This document shows positions 1 to 9,947 of a stretch of DNA of 64,000 bases, piece by piece (the first letter of the stretch is position 1; every line of letters begins with the position of its first letter). Made by a program: the position numbers and the translations under genes. Below the pieces are notes generated by a model. The model did no database searches and was not told the DNA's origin. It saw only the letters and a program-made list of their open reading frames with translations. Source of the stretch: Oopsacas minuta (Eukaryota > Porifera > Hexactinellida > Lyssacinosida > Leucopsacidae); assembly GCA_024704765.1 (NCBI GenBank), contig JAKMXF010000356.1, forward strand, positions 94,076 through 158,075, written 5' to 3'.

Positions 1-1308
1 GTGATTCTCAAGCTCATTAAACACCCTGTGGACACAAACGAGATGAAAGGATTAGTCGAATGGATCCCAGAAGAGGAGCGCACCCCTAGGATGCTTCTTG
101 ATCACAGTGCTAGCCTCATGAAGCTGATTGAGCTAAGAATAATTCACGCGTTTGACTTTAGGATTCTACATAACGTGTTCATGAATAATATAATGGTAAC
201 AAAGACGATTATAGAACCGAACTGGCGTCAAATTATGGAACTAAATGCTAATTATATACGGAACGATTGTCAACTACAGCTGAAACCCCAACGACCCTCA
301 AATATCCGTTTTCATACACCACCTGGCTCATTGGAACCAAGTCCTGTAGAAGTGTACCACAATAACCAACATACTTATCCCCACACCGAGTTGCCAAGGA
401 TAAACACATACTTCAGTCCAGAACAACCAGTAGCTTCGAGAACTAATCCAGGTTTCCAGAATTACCCCCTGTTACATCACTCGGACCCATCGAACTACGA
501 GAACCCCTCCCCTCCTCCTCGCATAGACAGTATCAATGAGGAGGTACTCTATGACATACCGGATATGGACGTGTTAAGTGGTGTGTTCCCCGGGGAGTGC
601 TTGATAATTAATATTGAAAGGTTCCATGAATCCAGTGGGATTAAGGACAGGATCGGATCATGTGTTGATGTGGAAAATATTCGGAAAACTTTCAATGCAC
701 TAAAATATAAAGTAACAGTTAAGAACGATCTCACTTCTGAACAGTTAATCAAGTACTTGAAAGAGAAATCTACAGACGAGTCCTTGTATCGTGTTGGAAT
801 GTTTGTATGTTTCCTAATGAGCCACGGAGAAGAGGGGAGGATCTCAGGATCGGATGGGACTCATATTGAAATAGAAACTATCATAACTAATTTCAAGAAC
901 GATCAATGCTACCCACTACAAGGAAAACCGAAAATATTCTTCGTACAAGCTTGCAGAGGAAATATGGTAGATATACCAAAGCAGGAATACCAACACGATA
1001 GTACACATGGGGCTCAACCGCAGGACGCTGACCTCATGATCTGTCAAGCTACAACCAAAGGGAAGGTAGCGGTTCGGACAGAAGCCGGGTCATGGTATAT
1101 AAAGACATTATGTGACAACATATCTAGAGGATATAGCACACTTGATTTCTTCCAAATACACACGATTGTAAACAGAAAGGTGTCGGAAATGGGAAAGCAT
1201 GCTAGCACCCTACAGGTGTCAAATTCCAGTGGGTCGTTAAGGAAAACCCTAAAATTCTTTCCAAATATTTCCTCTAATAATTTCATGAATAGATTACAAA
1301 ATAAGTAG
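1..1308 (+). CDS. Initiator-type caspase, 5' truncated by window edge
   Basis: Cysteine protease of apoptosis or inflammation that cleaves after aspartate. The caspase domain fills the C-terminal half. The catalytic His lies in SHGEEG and the catalytic Cys in QACRG. The P1-aspartate pocket arginines are present (DRIGSCVD and AVRTEAGSWYI), and the p10 part follows the DADL segment. The first ~75 residues look like the end of a death-effector-type helical fold, followed by a Pro/Asn/Tyr-rich linker, so an initiator role is inferred. The frame is already open at base 1 (GTG) and probably continues upstream, so the true start is outside the window. Candidate activation sites are Asp residues in the p20-p10 linker. 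It is a single exon here, followed by an AATAAA at 1351. The family is certain; the exact orthologue is not. Confidence 0.93.
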   Translation: MILKLIKHPVDTNEMKGLVEWIPEEERTPRMLLDHSASLMKLIELRIIHAFDFRILHNVFMNNIMVTKTIIEPNWRQIMELNANYIRNDCQLQLKPQRPSNIRFHTPPGSLEPSPVEVYHNNQHTYPHTELPRINTYFSPEQPVASRTNPGFQNYPLLHHSDPSNYENPSPPPRIDSINEEVLYDIPDMDVLSGVFPGECLIINIERFHESSGIKDRIGSCVDVENIRKTFNALKYKVTVKNDLTSEQLIKYLKEKSTDESLYRVGMFVCFLMSHGEEGRISGSDGTHIEIETIITNFKNDQCYPLQGKPKIFFVQACRGNMVDIPKQEYQHDSTHGAQPQDADLMICQATTKGKVAVRTEAGSWYIKTLCDNISRGYSTLDFFQIHTIVNRKVSEMGKHASTLQVSNSSGSLRKTLKFFPNISSNNFMNRLQNK

Positions 1309-1350
1309 AAACAGTTCTTGTTTTGTTTGTATTTTTTGCTCTAATATGTA

Positions 1351-1356
1351 AATAAA
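1351..1356 (+). terminator. Poly(A) signal of caspase gene
   Basis: AATAAA lies about 45 bases after the caspase stop codon, on the sense strand. Position and consensus fit a polyadenylation signal. Confidence 0.6.
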
Positions 1357-1531
1357 TATTTTGTGATTCAAAATGTGCTTCAAAATGGGTTGGATTAGCC
1401 TGAGGGGAGGGTAGGAAGCAGAGGGAGTCTAAGAGAGAATGTATCCCTCAACCAATCAATTCACAGTCTTATATTGGGCAAAACACTCAAAAGTGATTGG
1501 TTGAGACAGTTACCCATAATGTGTCAGAATA

Positions 1532-1783
1532 TACACTCCCTTCTTGAACTTGTGACGCCATGTGGTACAAGTGGCAAATTGCTTAAACTCATTTGCAACT
1601 TTACATACACACATTGAAATAACTTAAAAAGTATATTTGTAACTTTAACTGATCCAATAGTAGTTCTAACTTTATACTCTCTATAATTCAAGAACCATGG
1701 GAAGTGACCCAAGCACTTTACTATGTGCCTCTTGTAGGACAAGTGGCTCAAAAGCTTCCAAGTACTTTTGGCCAGGGAGTGTA
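1532..1783. mobile_element. Short inverted-terminal-repeat element (MITE-like)
   Basis: The segment begins TACACTCCCT and ends AGGGAGTGTA, a perfect 10-bp terminal inverted repeat about 252 bp apart. No coding capacity and no clear target duplication were seen, so the superfamily cannot be named. Confidence 0.4.
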
Positions 1784-2664
1784 CAAGAATTAGATATTTG
1801 AAAATACAGTCATTCTCGTCATATCTAACTCAGATATATGGAACTAACCGCTTATATAGAAGTGTAAAATTGTACAAATATGTCCCTAAACTGTCAAAGT
1901 AACACAAATTCCATTGGTTAAATCGAAGTGATTATAACGGTCCCTTGAGCTTCGATATAACAGGAGTTCACTATTTTCCTTATTTCCTTTAAATAACTAA
2001 TTGCATATGTGTCAAATATTATTTTTGTAGCATTTACATATTTCCTCAATAGTTATATAATTAGTATTCTAAGATTACTCTAAATGATAGAATTCTATAT
2101 TTTAATAGTATGTGGGTAAAAATAATAAATTCCAGGAATCCATTTTGTTGTTATGTAACATGAGAAGAATACCGAGGGACTATCTTACTAAGATTATACC
2201 TTAAAGTATCCCTCATGAGAATTGTCAAGGTAATTCTGTTATCACTATAATAATACAGCAACTTCTATAATTACGTAATTCAGTAAACAAATATGAACTA
2301 TTAATTCGGGATTGTTTATTGCTTAATCATATTAAGACATCTGGTAGGTGAAGAAATATATTATTAATTCGGTTATTTACAATATTTGACATGTGTCTAC
2401 CTATCAGATTGAAGGATATACCCGTAGCTGATATTCTGTGTGTATTCATTTGCATATGTGAGAGTGTAAATTGATTGGTTTATGAAAGAATACAAATCAT
2501 ATAAATAAATTAAGAAATAATTAATTAATATTATTAAAAGAAATCTAAAATTAGAAATAACTAACAACACATAATAGCTGAATAAAATTATGTAATTTCC
2601 TGATTCTATATTTGATGTATTAAACCGGAAACACAGGGATACTGAAATACCTGGGGTGATTATT

Positions 2665-2780
2665 CATATTTTAGCACCCTTGGGATATATCATATAATCG
2701 CATACATACCATGAATCTATTCACTTACTTCCCTAACGTGCTTCTGTGATGTGTGTCCCAGTTTCCATAGTTTACCTCTC
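2665..2780. repeat. Dispersed repeat shared with 28545-28650
   Basis: A stretch containing TTAGCACCCTTGG, then AACGTGCTTCTGTGA and a GTCCCA-TTTCCAT segment, recurs in the same order at about 28545-28650 (AGCACCTTTGG, AACGTGCTTCTGTGAC, TCCCATTTCCATGG). The two copies are diverged, non-coding, and lie outside exons. Confidence 0.55.
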
Positions 2781-2932
2781 CGGACCATGGATAATATAAT
2801 ATCACACGAAAGACTTTATAGCCAAAATACATAACAACAATATTCAACATAAGGTAAACAAATAAAATAAAGGTAAACAAACAACCAGGGATTAAGAATA
2901 CGATAATCTATTGAAGAAGTCTCAGTTCTATT

Positions 2933-2938
2933 TTTATT
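2933..2938 (-). terminator. Poly(A) signal of TAX1BP1/CALCOCO-like gene
   Basis: TTTATT on the + strand gives AATAAA on the minus strand just after the stop codon at 2947-2949. Confidence 0.5.
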
Positions 2939-2946
2939 CAATTATT

Positions 2947-4542
2947 TTATTTCCTTACCTTCTTTTCAGATTTCTTAACACATTCATTAACGTGCTTCGT
3001 GCGGTCTACTGTGTCTTTCTTGTTATCAAACACCGTAAGACAGATGGGACACTCTACAACCCCTGGGTGGATGGAACAGTTCTTTAAGAAGTCCACGGAG
3101 GCAAAGGTAGGAGTGCTCTTACCGCGGGCAGGTTCTGTAATTATGATACTCTCTGTGTGTGGACCAGGGATGGCCACGTGTTTGGGGCGGGATTTAGGCG
3201 GGTAACTGGGGTGTACAACGGAATTCCTACGCGGGGATTGTGTGCTAGGTGGAGGAGTCTCGAATGATTTAAGGAGATTATTCTCTTTTGAGAGTTTAGT
3301 CATTCTTTCAGAGTTCTTAGCTTGCTCTTGGTTAGTTAGTATCAGCTGACCTTCATAGTCCTTGACAACAGCACTGAGGCTTTGGTATTCCTCCTTCAAA
3401 CTATCATTTTCCATCTTTAGAGTGCAATTTATAGCTTTTTGATCCTCAGCAGATCGGACTAACTTATCGATTTGTTCCTGGACAATCTCCAGATCCTCTC
3501 TCCTAGAGAATAGTTCTTCTGCCATTTCCTCTGGGACCTGCTCGACACGACTGTCTGGAGACAATATCCCTGTCAGTTTAGCTAGCCCTCTGGATAGGAG
3601 GAGGAACCCTTGCTTATGGACATCTTCACAGAATTGTTGTTTGCGTTCTAACGTGTCAACACGAGGTGTTAACTCCTCACATTCCATTCTCCTATCCTCG
3701 TATCTATGCTCAAGATCCTTGATATTGTTTCTGAGTTCCTGTATGGTCTGTGTTAAGAATTCCAGCTGTTCCAGGGTGCGGGAATCCTTATCGTTCTGAT
3801 TCTGTTTCAAATTGAGCGGGAATAAACTGACACCTGGATCTGTTAGATTTAACGAATCAAATTCAGAGAGACAGCTGGAATTCTGTGATACTACGGGAGT
3901 AGGCTTAGTTATTACTTCTGGTATTATCTCTGGTTCTAGAGTTAGTTCCAGTTTGCTTTCTGGCGCTAAAGTTAGTTCTGGTTCCTCTGTTTTTAGTTCC
4001 AGTTCACATTCTTTACTCAGTTCCAGTTTACTCTGAAGTGCTCGTAGTTCTAGTGACAATAATTGCTCTGAGTGTAGTCTCGGTTTAGGTTTAGGTGTTA
4101 CCTCCGGTTCCGGTTCCAATTCAGATGGAAAGTCACTACTGAGGAACACATATGACATACCCATTGTAGCAGATTCCATTGATTCAAGTTTGATTGAGAA
4201 GGTGTCACTTGTACCGATGGGTACTCCTTCCCTATTCAGGTACCGGAGATGGTACCCATGGGGACAAGAATGGTCTAACACGAGGTACCCGTATTTCTCA
4301 CATGGAAACACGACTGTACCTTCAAGCGGGAACTCAGGATTATCGGTAGCGAGGCAAGTGACAAAATCCCAAGTGTTTAGTTCTTGTAGATTAGATGAAT
4401 AGTTGGTAGGACAAAGGACAATTTTATCAAGACGGTGCGGTATGTACCCATCGGGGATCCTAAAGGTACACGCTATATCCTTGTTGTTACCTATCTCAGA
4501 GGGGAGGTCTTGGAATTGTATGATTTGAGTTTGATTATCCAT
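2947..4542 (-). CDS. SKICH/coiled-coil/zinc-finger autophagy receptor (TAX1BP1/CALCOCO-like)
   Basis: Intronless 531-aa protein. Residues ~5-115 match a SKICH domain: the strand pattern is that of the TAX1BP1/NDP52 fold and it ends in the family-like LRYLNREGVPIGTSDTF segment. A Glu/Pro/Leu-rich linker (~145-230) follows, then a long coiled coil (~255-430) and a Pro/Ser-rich tail. A C-terminal zinc finger of C-x2-C...H-x4-C type (CPICLTVF...HVNEC, ~residues 497-521) completes it. This order is the hallmark of TAX1BP1, CALCOCO2 and CALCOCO1, which link ubiquitinated cargo to autophagosomes; the terminal finger is the ubiquitin-binding module in that family. No LC3-interacting motif is strong enough to assert. 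It is convergent with the caspase. The family is well supported; which of the three vertebrate paralogues it matches cannot be decided. Confidence 0.85.
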   Translation of the reverse strand: MDNQTQIIQFQDLPSEIGNNKDIACTFRIPDGYIPHRLDKIVLCPTNYSSNLQELNTWDFVTCLATDNPEFPLEGTVVFPCEKYGYLVLDHSCPHGYHLRYLNREGVPIGTSDTFSIKLESMESATMGMSYVFLSSDFPSELEPEPEVTPKPKPRLHSEQLLSLELRALQSKLELSKECELELKTEEPELTLAPESKLELTLEPEIIPEVITKPTPVVSQNSSCLSEFDSLNLTDPGVSLFPLNLKQNQNDKDSRTLEQLEFLTQTIQELRNNIKDLEHRYEDRRMECEELTPRVDTLERKQQFCEDVHKQGFLLLSRGLAKLTGILSPDSRVEQVPEEMAEELFSRREDLEIVQEQIDKLVRSAEDQKAINCTLKMENDSLKEEYQSLSAVVKDYEGQLILTNQEQAKNSERMTKLSKENNLLKSFETPPPSTQSPRRNSVVHPSYPPKSRPKHVAIPGPHTESIIITEPARGKSTPTFASVDFLKNCSIHPGVVECPICLTVFDNKKDTVDRTKHVNECVKKSEKKVRK

Positions 4543-4835
4543 TATAGCTAACTATACAATGTATAATATTCAGATCATTTTATAGCAATATTTGAGTGCT
4601 AAAAATAGAATTATTAGAATATTGATTTCTAATAATAGCTACGTAGATAGTTAATATGATTAATACTAAAAAGTTCAGATTACTGATATTATCTCAGTTC
4701 AGAGGATGATTGTTGTTATGTCTAATAAACAATAATCATACCTAACAAATTGGATGTAATCTAATCCGAAATCTAATCCTACAATTCACTCAAACTAATA
4801 CCAATAACAACAAATAACTAATAACAACAAACAAA

Positions 4836-7800
4836 TTATTTCCTAGCATTAGCCCACGCTCCAATAGCATCTCCATCTCTCCGTAACCAGTCAGATTGTA
4901 GCTTTATCCTCTCACAACTCTGCTTAATAGTCCTATCTACAGAGGAACAGGGATTGGATTCGAAGAACCCAGTAATGTCCGCTATCTTGTCTGCATCAAA
5001 GAAGCCAGTTGTTGTACACTCTACTAAACCAACCAATAGGAATCCTCCCTTGAATTTATCGTTAATAGCTTTCCAGTTGTGCTTAACGAACTCCCAAGCC
5101 AGCTCCTTACCTAAGTAATTAGATTAGGTGTTAAGTTCCTATTCTCAGTGGTTCCAAACCGGCGTGGACCCCTTGAAGGCCCATGGAGGACAGCAGGGGT
5201 CTACAGGATGTGTTCAAATTGGTATAGGGGCCCAATGAATGGGAGCCGGGGATTAATCATATATTAACACCTTTCTATATATCAAAATATAGGTTACAAC
5301 AGCTAATCATATGGAATTAGATACTGTATATTTTAGTTTACATACCTTTAGCGGTTGCTAGGCAACCAGCTACACATGTATCCATATCCTGAGAACGTAT
5401 ATCATTAGACATAGATAGTTCCAGCACCTGTTTAATTAGTTCTGGTTCCCTTACACTACCAAGACTAGCAATTATCCTAACTTGCTCTTCCTGAAGGTCT
5501 GTTGATTTCAATAGTTTTATTAAAGTTTGTAAAACTTTGGCGCCTTCCATTCTAGCTTGACAACAATAAACAGCTGAGCGTAGATCAGCTGATAGAGTTT
5601 CAGTTCCTATTTAAGATATAAGCATAGTTTAAAATGTGATACAATATGATTAATCAAAGTCTAACCATTCATATGATTCCAGAACTTTTCCTTGGCAATA
5701 GCTAAATATGCTTCATCTTCATAAAGTAACATAGCTCCTATAACGATGGGTCTTAACATGGTGTCAAGAGGATCCTCATTGTCCTTCTGGTTCCATCCTA
5801 TCTTACTAGCTATACCTCTGAATATATCCCTACCGAACCTCTTGTAGCTAAAAGAACAACAAGTAAACAATAACAATAAACAATAAGAGCAACACCTACC
5901 TATCCTGGTGGGGTGTATGAGACATGAGGTTGTGTAGAGCGGATACAGATCCCGCTAATGCCCGCCAAACCGTGTACAGGGTCTCATGAGTCATAGATTG
6001 TACAGTTTCTAATAAATCTGTAGTAGATATGATACCTGCTTTAGCCTAAAAATAGGACAGTACTCTGTAATCTGGTTGGTGGACACATATTATCACCTAT
6101 CTCAGAGGTGTGTGAATATATATGTATAGTTTGTAGCTCTTACCAGTTCCTACTTTACAATACATAATATGGTCAAATACCTGAGCATACAAGTCGTTGT
6201 GAAGGCCTAGCCTATCAGAAGGTGTTAGTTTCAATTGCTTAACATCTGATAGAATATTTGCTAACATATCCCCTGAGTACTGCACCCTATAGAAACCTCT
6301 GTAACCTGGATTGAGGGACAGACACTCATGAGCTGACACCCCTTCCAATCGTATCTCCTTCTCAGCTGATTCTAGGACGAATGAGTGTTTGTTTGGATCT
6401 GTTCCTGTTCCTATGGTTACCGGAACTATCCATTGGAATGTGGGGTCTGGTGAAGAACCGTCCGCATTGAATTTAGACTGTTGGACTGTTAGTACCCTGA
6501 GATGTTAAATAGTAAATAACAACAAAATAAGGTGTGGAATACTCACATTAGAATAATTATACACATAAGCTGGATATCTACACCCCGCGGACGAAAGGAC
6601 GTCGTCCATAACGTCACTCTAATTAGATTAATAACTGACCTAGTAGCCCCATCCATCTTAGAAGACACTTTAATAACAGGGAATCCCATCTGTAGAGTGA
6701 ATGTAGACATAATCTTGGTTATAGGTTTACCACTCGCCTCCTCCAGACTGCACCACAAGTCCTCTGTCTGTGTGTTCTTATATGAGTATTTGGTCAGATA
6801 GGAATGCATACCTTTCTTGAAGGAATCATCTCCAATGAAGTCATGTAACATACGAATTATTGAAGCCCCTTTGGAGTAAGAAATAGAGTCAAATATCTCC
6901 TCTATTTCTGAAGGGTGTCCTACTGCTACCTGTATAGTGAACAAATAAATAAGCAAGTAAACAACAGACAAACATATAAACAAACCAATTAACAAATAAA
7001 CAAACATACAGACAAACTAATAAAGAACTGAACCAGTGGTTCCAAACATATTCACTCGTGGACCCACTATATACATGTTAACACGTTCTGTGGACCCCTG
7101 CTGTCGTCTGTGAGTCCCAGGTTGGGAAGTGCTGAACTAAACAAACAAACAAACAAACAAAATTAACAGAGTTTAATAGTCAGTTCACAAAAATTCTCAA
7201 AAAAGGTGTCATGTATCAAATCCCTAATCATAACCTATACAATAAATCTGCAAAGAATCAGAAATCTTCAAAGTAGAAATATGCAAAATTCCAATCTTAA
7301 TTAATTCTGCGGATAATTAGCGCTCAGTTTTATTCGTTTACCAGCTGACTCTAATTTTTCTGGATCGATTATTGGCGGAAGATTTGTGTCTTTTGTGAAT
7401 TTGTTTTGTTTTGTAAGTTCAAAATATTGTTCCGCTAAGGTGACAATTTGATCTTTGGCTAATATAAGGACATCCACATGGCACAGTCTTTTCTGGTCGA
7501 TCGATAGGATCTCTTTGAGTTGTCCAAATGCTAATTTGTAGTTCCTCTTACGGGATTTTTCCCTATCACGTTTGAGCTGTCTGTCCTCTTCCCACATTTG
7601 AGGGGTCCAGTACTCCCGTGGGAGCATGTCAGATCGCCGTCTGTGCGTGGGTCTCCCAACAACTGACATAGAGGTGTCAGACATTTTCCAGGGATTAATT
7701 CTAGTCATTGATATGATTACTGTTCTGAAGTAGGCGTAAAGATTATAATTATATACTTTAGATATTTCTAAAATTAGAATATTAGAATTCTAACGCCAAA

Positions 7801-9490
7801 TATGCTAGCAAACCAAATTAAATATAGCGCGTATTAGAGGCGGGAATTAAACTTACAAGGATTATAAGTAGCTAGGGGACTAACAGGTATAAACAAACAA
7901 ACAAATTAGTACACAAGTAAACAGATAAACAAACAAACAAGCAAACAAACAAATAAACAAACAAACCTCAACAGGATGAGAATTCATAAGAGCATCCAGT
8001 CTCAGAGCACTATCAAAATCCATATTAACAAATTGTGTCCACATGTCAAATTCTGGAAATAACTTGTCAAGACACCAGAATTCCATCCAAGAAGCAAATC
8101 CCTCATTAAGCCACAAATGTGTCCACCACTCCATCGTAACTAGATTACCAAACCATTGATGTGCCAGTTCATGTGCTACTACCAATGCTACATACTTCTT
8201 CTGGTTGATAGGGGAGTGCTTGGGGTCTAAGAGGAGACAGGTCTCTCTATACGTGACTAACCTGTATATTACATTATTAATATGTGGATTAAGGTAACAC
8301 TTAATGGCGATTATCATAGAGGCAATAAGTGGAACAGGACCTGATGATTAGTTCAAACTACCATCAGACCAATTGAGCCACTGGGATGGTGGGCAATCAG
8401 CTGTCCATTAACACCCTACAAAGCTTACCCCCAATTCTCCATCGCACCAGCAGCGAAATCAGGTATAGCAATAAGATCCATCTTCGGGAGAGGATATTTA
8501 ATAGAGAAATAATCCTTGTAGAAGGGAAGAGCTTTAGTAGCAACATCCAGGGCGAATAGACCCTGCTCCTTCTTGCCCTTTGGGGTGTAGACTCTGATTA
8601 ATATCCCATCGGTGTCTGTAGCCTCAACATAGTCAAACTCACCAACAACAAAAGCCAATAGGTATGTGGACATTATTGGGGTTCTAGCGAATGTAACTAC
8701 TCTGTTATCACCTTGTAATTCATCGCTTGTGATTGGCTAGAATAGGAGGTGAAAATTGTATTAATGGACCGTGGATAGGTCATTTCTGATCTATAATATC
8801 CCTGGTCCAATCCTCACCATATTAGATAGAGCTAGTTTATCACTAGGGACTACTAGAGTAACATCAAATGATGCTTTGAGTGCAGGTTCATCCCAGCAGG
8901 GGAATGCTCGTCTAGCGTCTACTGATTCGAATTGAGTGGCAGCAGCATATCTATCCTCACCTTCAGGTGTTGTGTACTTGGATCTGGAAAGTAAACAATA
9001 ATAAATATTTAAGAAACATAGTTTGTCTGTTTGTTTACCTGTAAAAGCCTTTCATTTGATCATTCAAGACACCTCTAAATGCCAAAGACAGCTTGCCGTC
9101 TCCAGTCAACGCATCATTGAATGTTAACTTAACAATCTCGCTGTCCTTATGGTACTCAACATTTCCCCCTTGTAAATTAGAACCAGGGATGTTAGCTTCA
9201 TACGTGCAGGAATCAATCTCTATCTCACAAGAATTAAGAGTTACTGAATTTACATCTTTTGACACCTTTGTGTCAATAACAACATTTCCCTTGAAGGTGA
9301 AATCTTTCAAATTTGGTTCCAGTTTCAAATTATAGTTCACAGGAAGAATATGTGTGGGGAGACGTTCAAAAGCAGGTTTTGCTGTTGCCATGGTTACCTG
9401 ACGGAATGGTCTATTGGAATGTAGTATGGATAGTGAAGGAAGAAATCTGATTGGTGGAGGGCTAGCTAATGTTAAGCGGCTAATTAGCAT
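4836..9490 (-). CDS. NPEPPS: Puromycin-sensitive aminopeptidase (M1 family)
   Basis: Cytosolic zinc aminopeptidase that trims peptides released by the proteasome. Ten coding exons: 9039-9490, 8818-8983, 8429-8736, 7967-8261, 6640-6929, 6181-6496, 5900-6045, 5666-5847, 5346-5606, 4836-5110. They sum to 2691 nt (896 aa; human ~919). Visible motifs are the GAMEN exopeptidase motif (~residue 303) and the zinc site [12 protein letters not shown] with the second Glu in WLNEGFASW (~338-363). The C-terminal helical domain ends in AWANARK. Two in-frame starts exist, ATG at 9490 with a basic N-terminal extension and ATG at 9391 ([12 protein letters not shown]). The human protein also has such an extension, so the upstream start is chosen. 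The intron between 6930 and 7966 holds an independent bHLH gene and a hAT-like MITE. The intron 5111-5345 holds a related repeat. Confidence 0.95.
5146..5258. repeat. Degenerate hAT-like MITE fragment in NPEPPS intron
   Basis: Starts CAGTGGTTCCAAACC followed by GTGGACCCC, like the better-preserved element at 7034-7134. The right end is eroded and no target duplication is visible. Confidence 0.4.
7034..7134. mobile_element. hAT-type MITE with 8-bp target duplication
   Basis: About 101 bp beginning CAGTGGTTCCAAAC and ending GTTGGGAAGTGCTG (reverse complement CAGCACTTCCCAAC), an imperfect 14-bp inverted repeat with the CAG start typical of hAT ends. It is flanked by AACTGAAC on the left (7026-7033) and AACTAAAC on the right (7135-7142), 7 of 8 identical, matching the 8-bp duplication of hAT transposons. 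It is non-coding and sits in an NPEPPS intron. Confidence 0.65.
7301..7708 (-). CDS. bHLH-like protein nested in NPEPPS intron
   Basis: Intronless 135-aa ORF lying wholly inside the NPEPPS intron 6930-7966, on the same strand. Residues ~42-95 have the layout of a basic helix-loop-helix: a Lys/Arg-rich basic stretch with REKSRKRN, helix 1 ([11 protein letters not shown]), a short loop (SIDQKRLC), and helix 2 ([19 protein letters not shown]). The N-terminus is also basic and the C-terminal 40 residues are polar without a known domain. It would be a small DNA-binding or dimerising regulator. No close family member is recognised, so the subfamily is left open. Its own short upstream region (7709-7880) separates it from the next NPEPPS exon. 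It could be an ancient retroposed or independently transcribed gene. Confidence 0.7.
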   Translation of the reverse strand: MTRINPWKMSDTSMSVVGRPTHRRRSDMLPREYWTPQMWEEDRQLKRDREKSRKRNYKLAFGQLKEILSIDQKRLCHVDVLILAKDQIVTLAEQYFELTKQNKFTKDTNLPPIIDPEKLESAGKRIKLSANYPQN

Positions 9491-9947
9491 ACACTAATTG
9501 AATTAGAAATATGTAAATATAGAATTTACATATTACCACAAAATTTCTTTGTAGAATTCGATAGGACAACAACAACAACAACAACAATAGTTATATAGAT
9601 ACATCCATCAATGGATAATCAATAAACCTAAAATGAGAAGTTTGCTAGGAAAATTGCAATAGTTTAGTAGACAATCAAAGTTAAGTCAACTTTAGACACG
9701 ACTTAAGAGTTTGTTAATATTTGGGTAAGTTTAAGCAAGTAATTAGTCTTTGCTAAAGTTAAACAAATCTTAAGTTAAGTTGTTTAGTGAATGAGGCGCC
9801 AGTAGTTTATAGGATCACAGTAGGATTGCGTTACAGAGGCATTGAGTAGAGTATAAGTAAATATCACTAAAGTATGCTGTATACCCTCACAGATTGTTAT
9901 ATGTATATTGCTTATAATCAAATAAGTAAATATTAAACGGATAAATA
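9491..9947. other. Divergent intergenic region, NPEPPS / novel family
   Basis: About 456 bp between two outward-facing genes. It contains a (CAA)n run near 9570-9590 and otherwise AT-rich unique sequence. It must carry both promoters, but no TATA or initiator element stands out. Confidence 0.5.

Larger units (their letters stand above)
1309..2930. other. Intergenic region between convergent genes, repeat fragments only
   Basis: No supported gene lies between the caspase (+) and the TAX1BP1-like gene (-). The stretch is AT-rich and contains a 12-bp inverted repeat with ATTGGTTGAG-type ends (1447-1505), an element with TACACTCCCT termini (1532-1783), and pieces of two dispersed repeat families (around 1860-1970 and 2665-2780) described separately. 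Confidence 0.6.
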
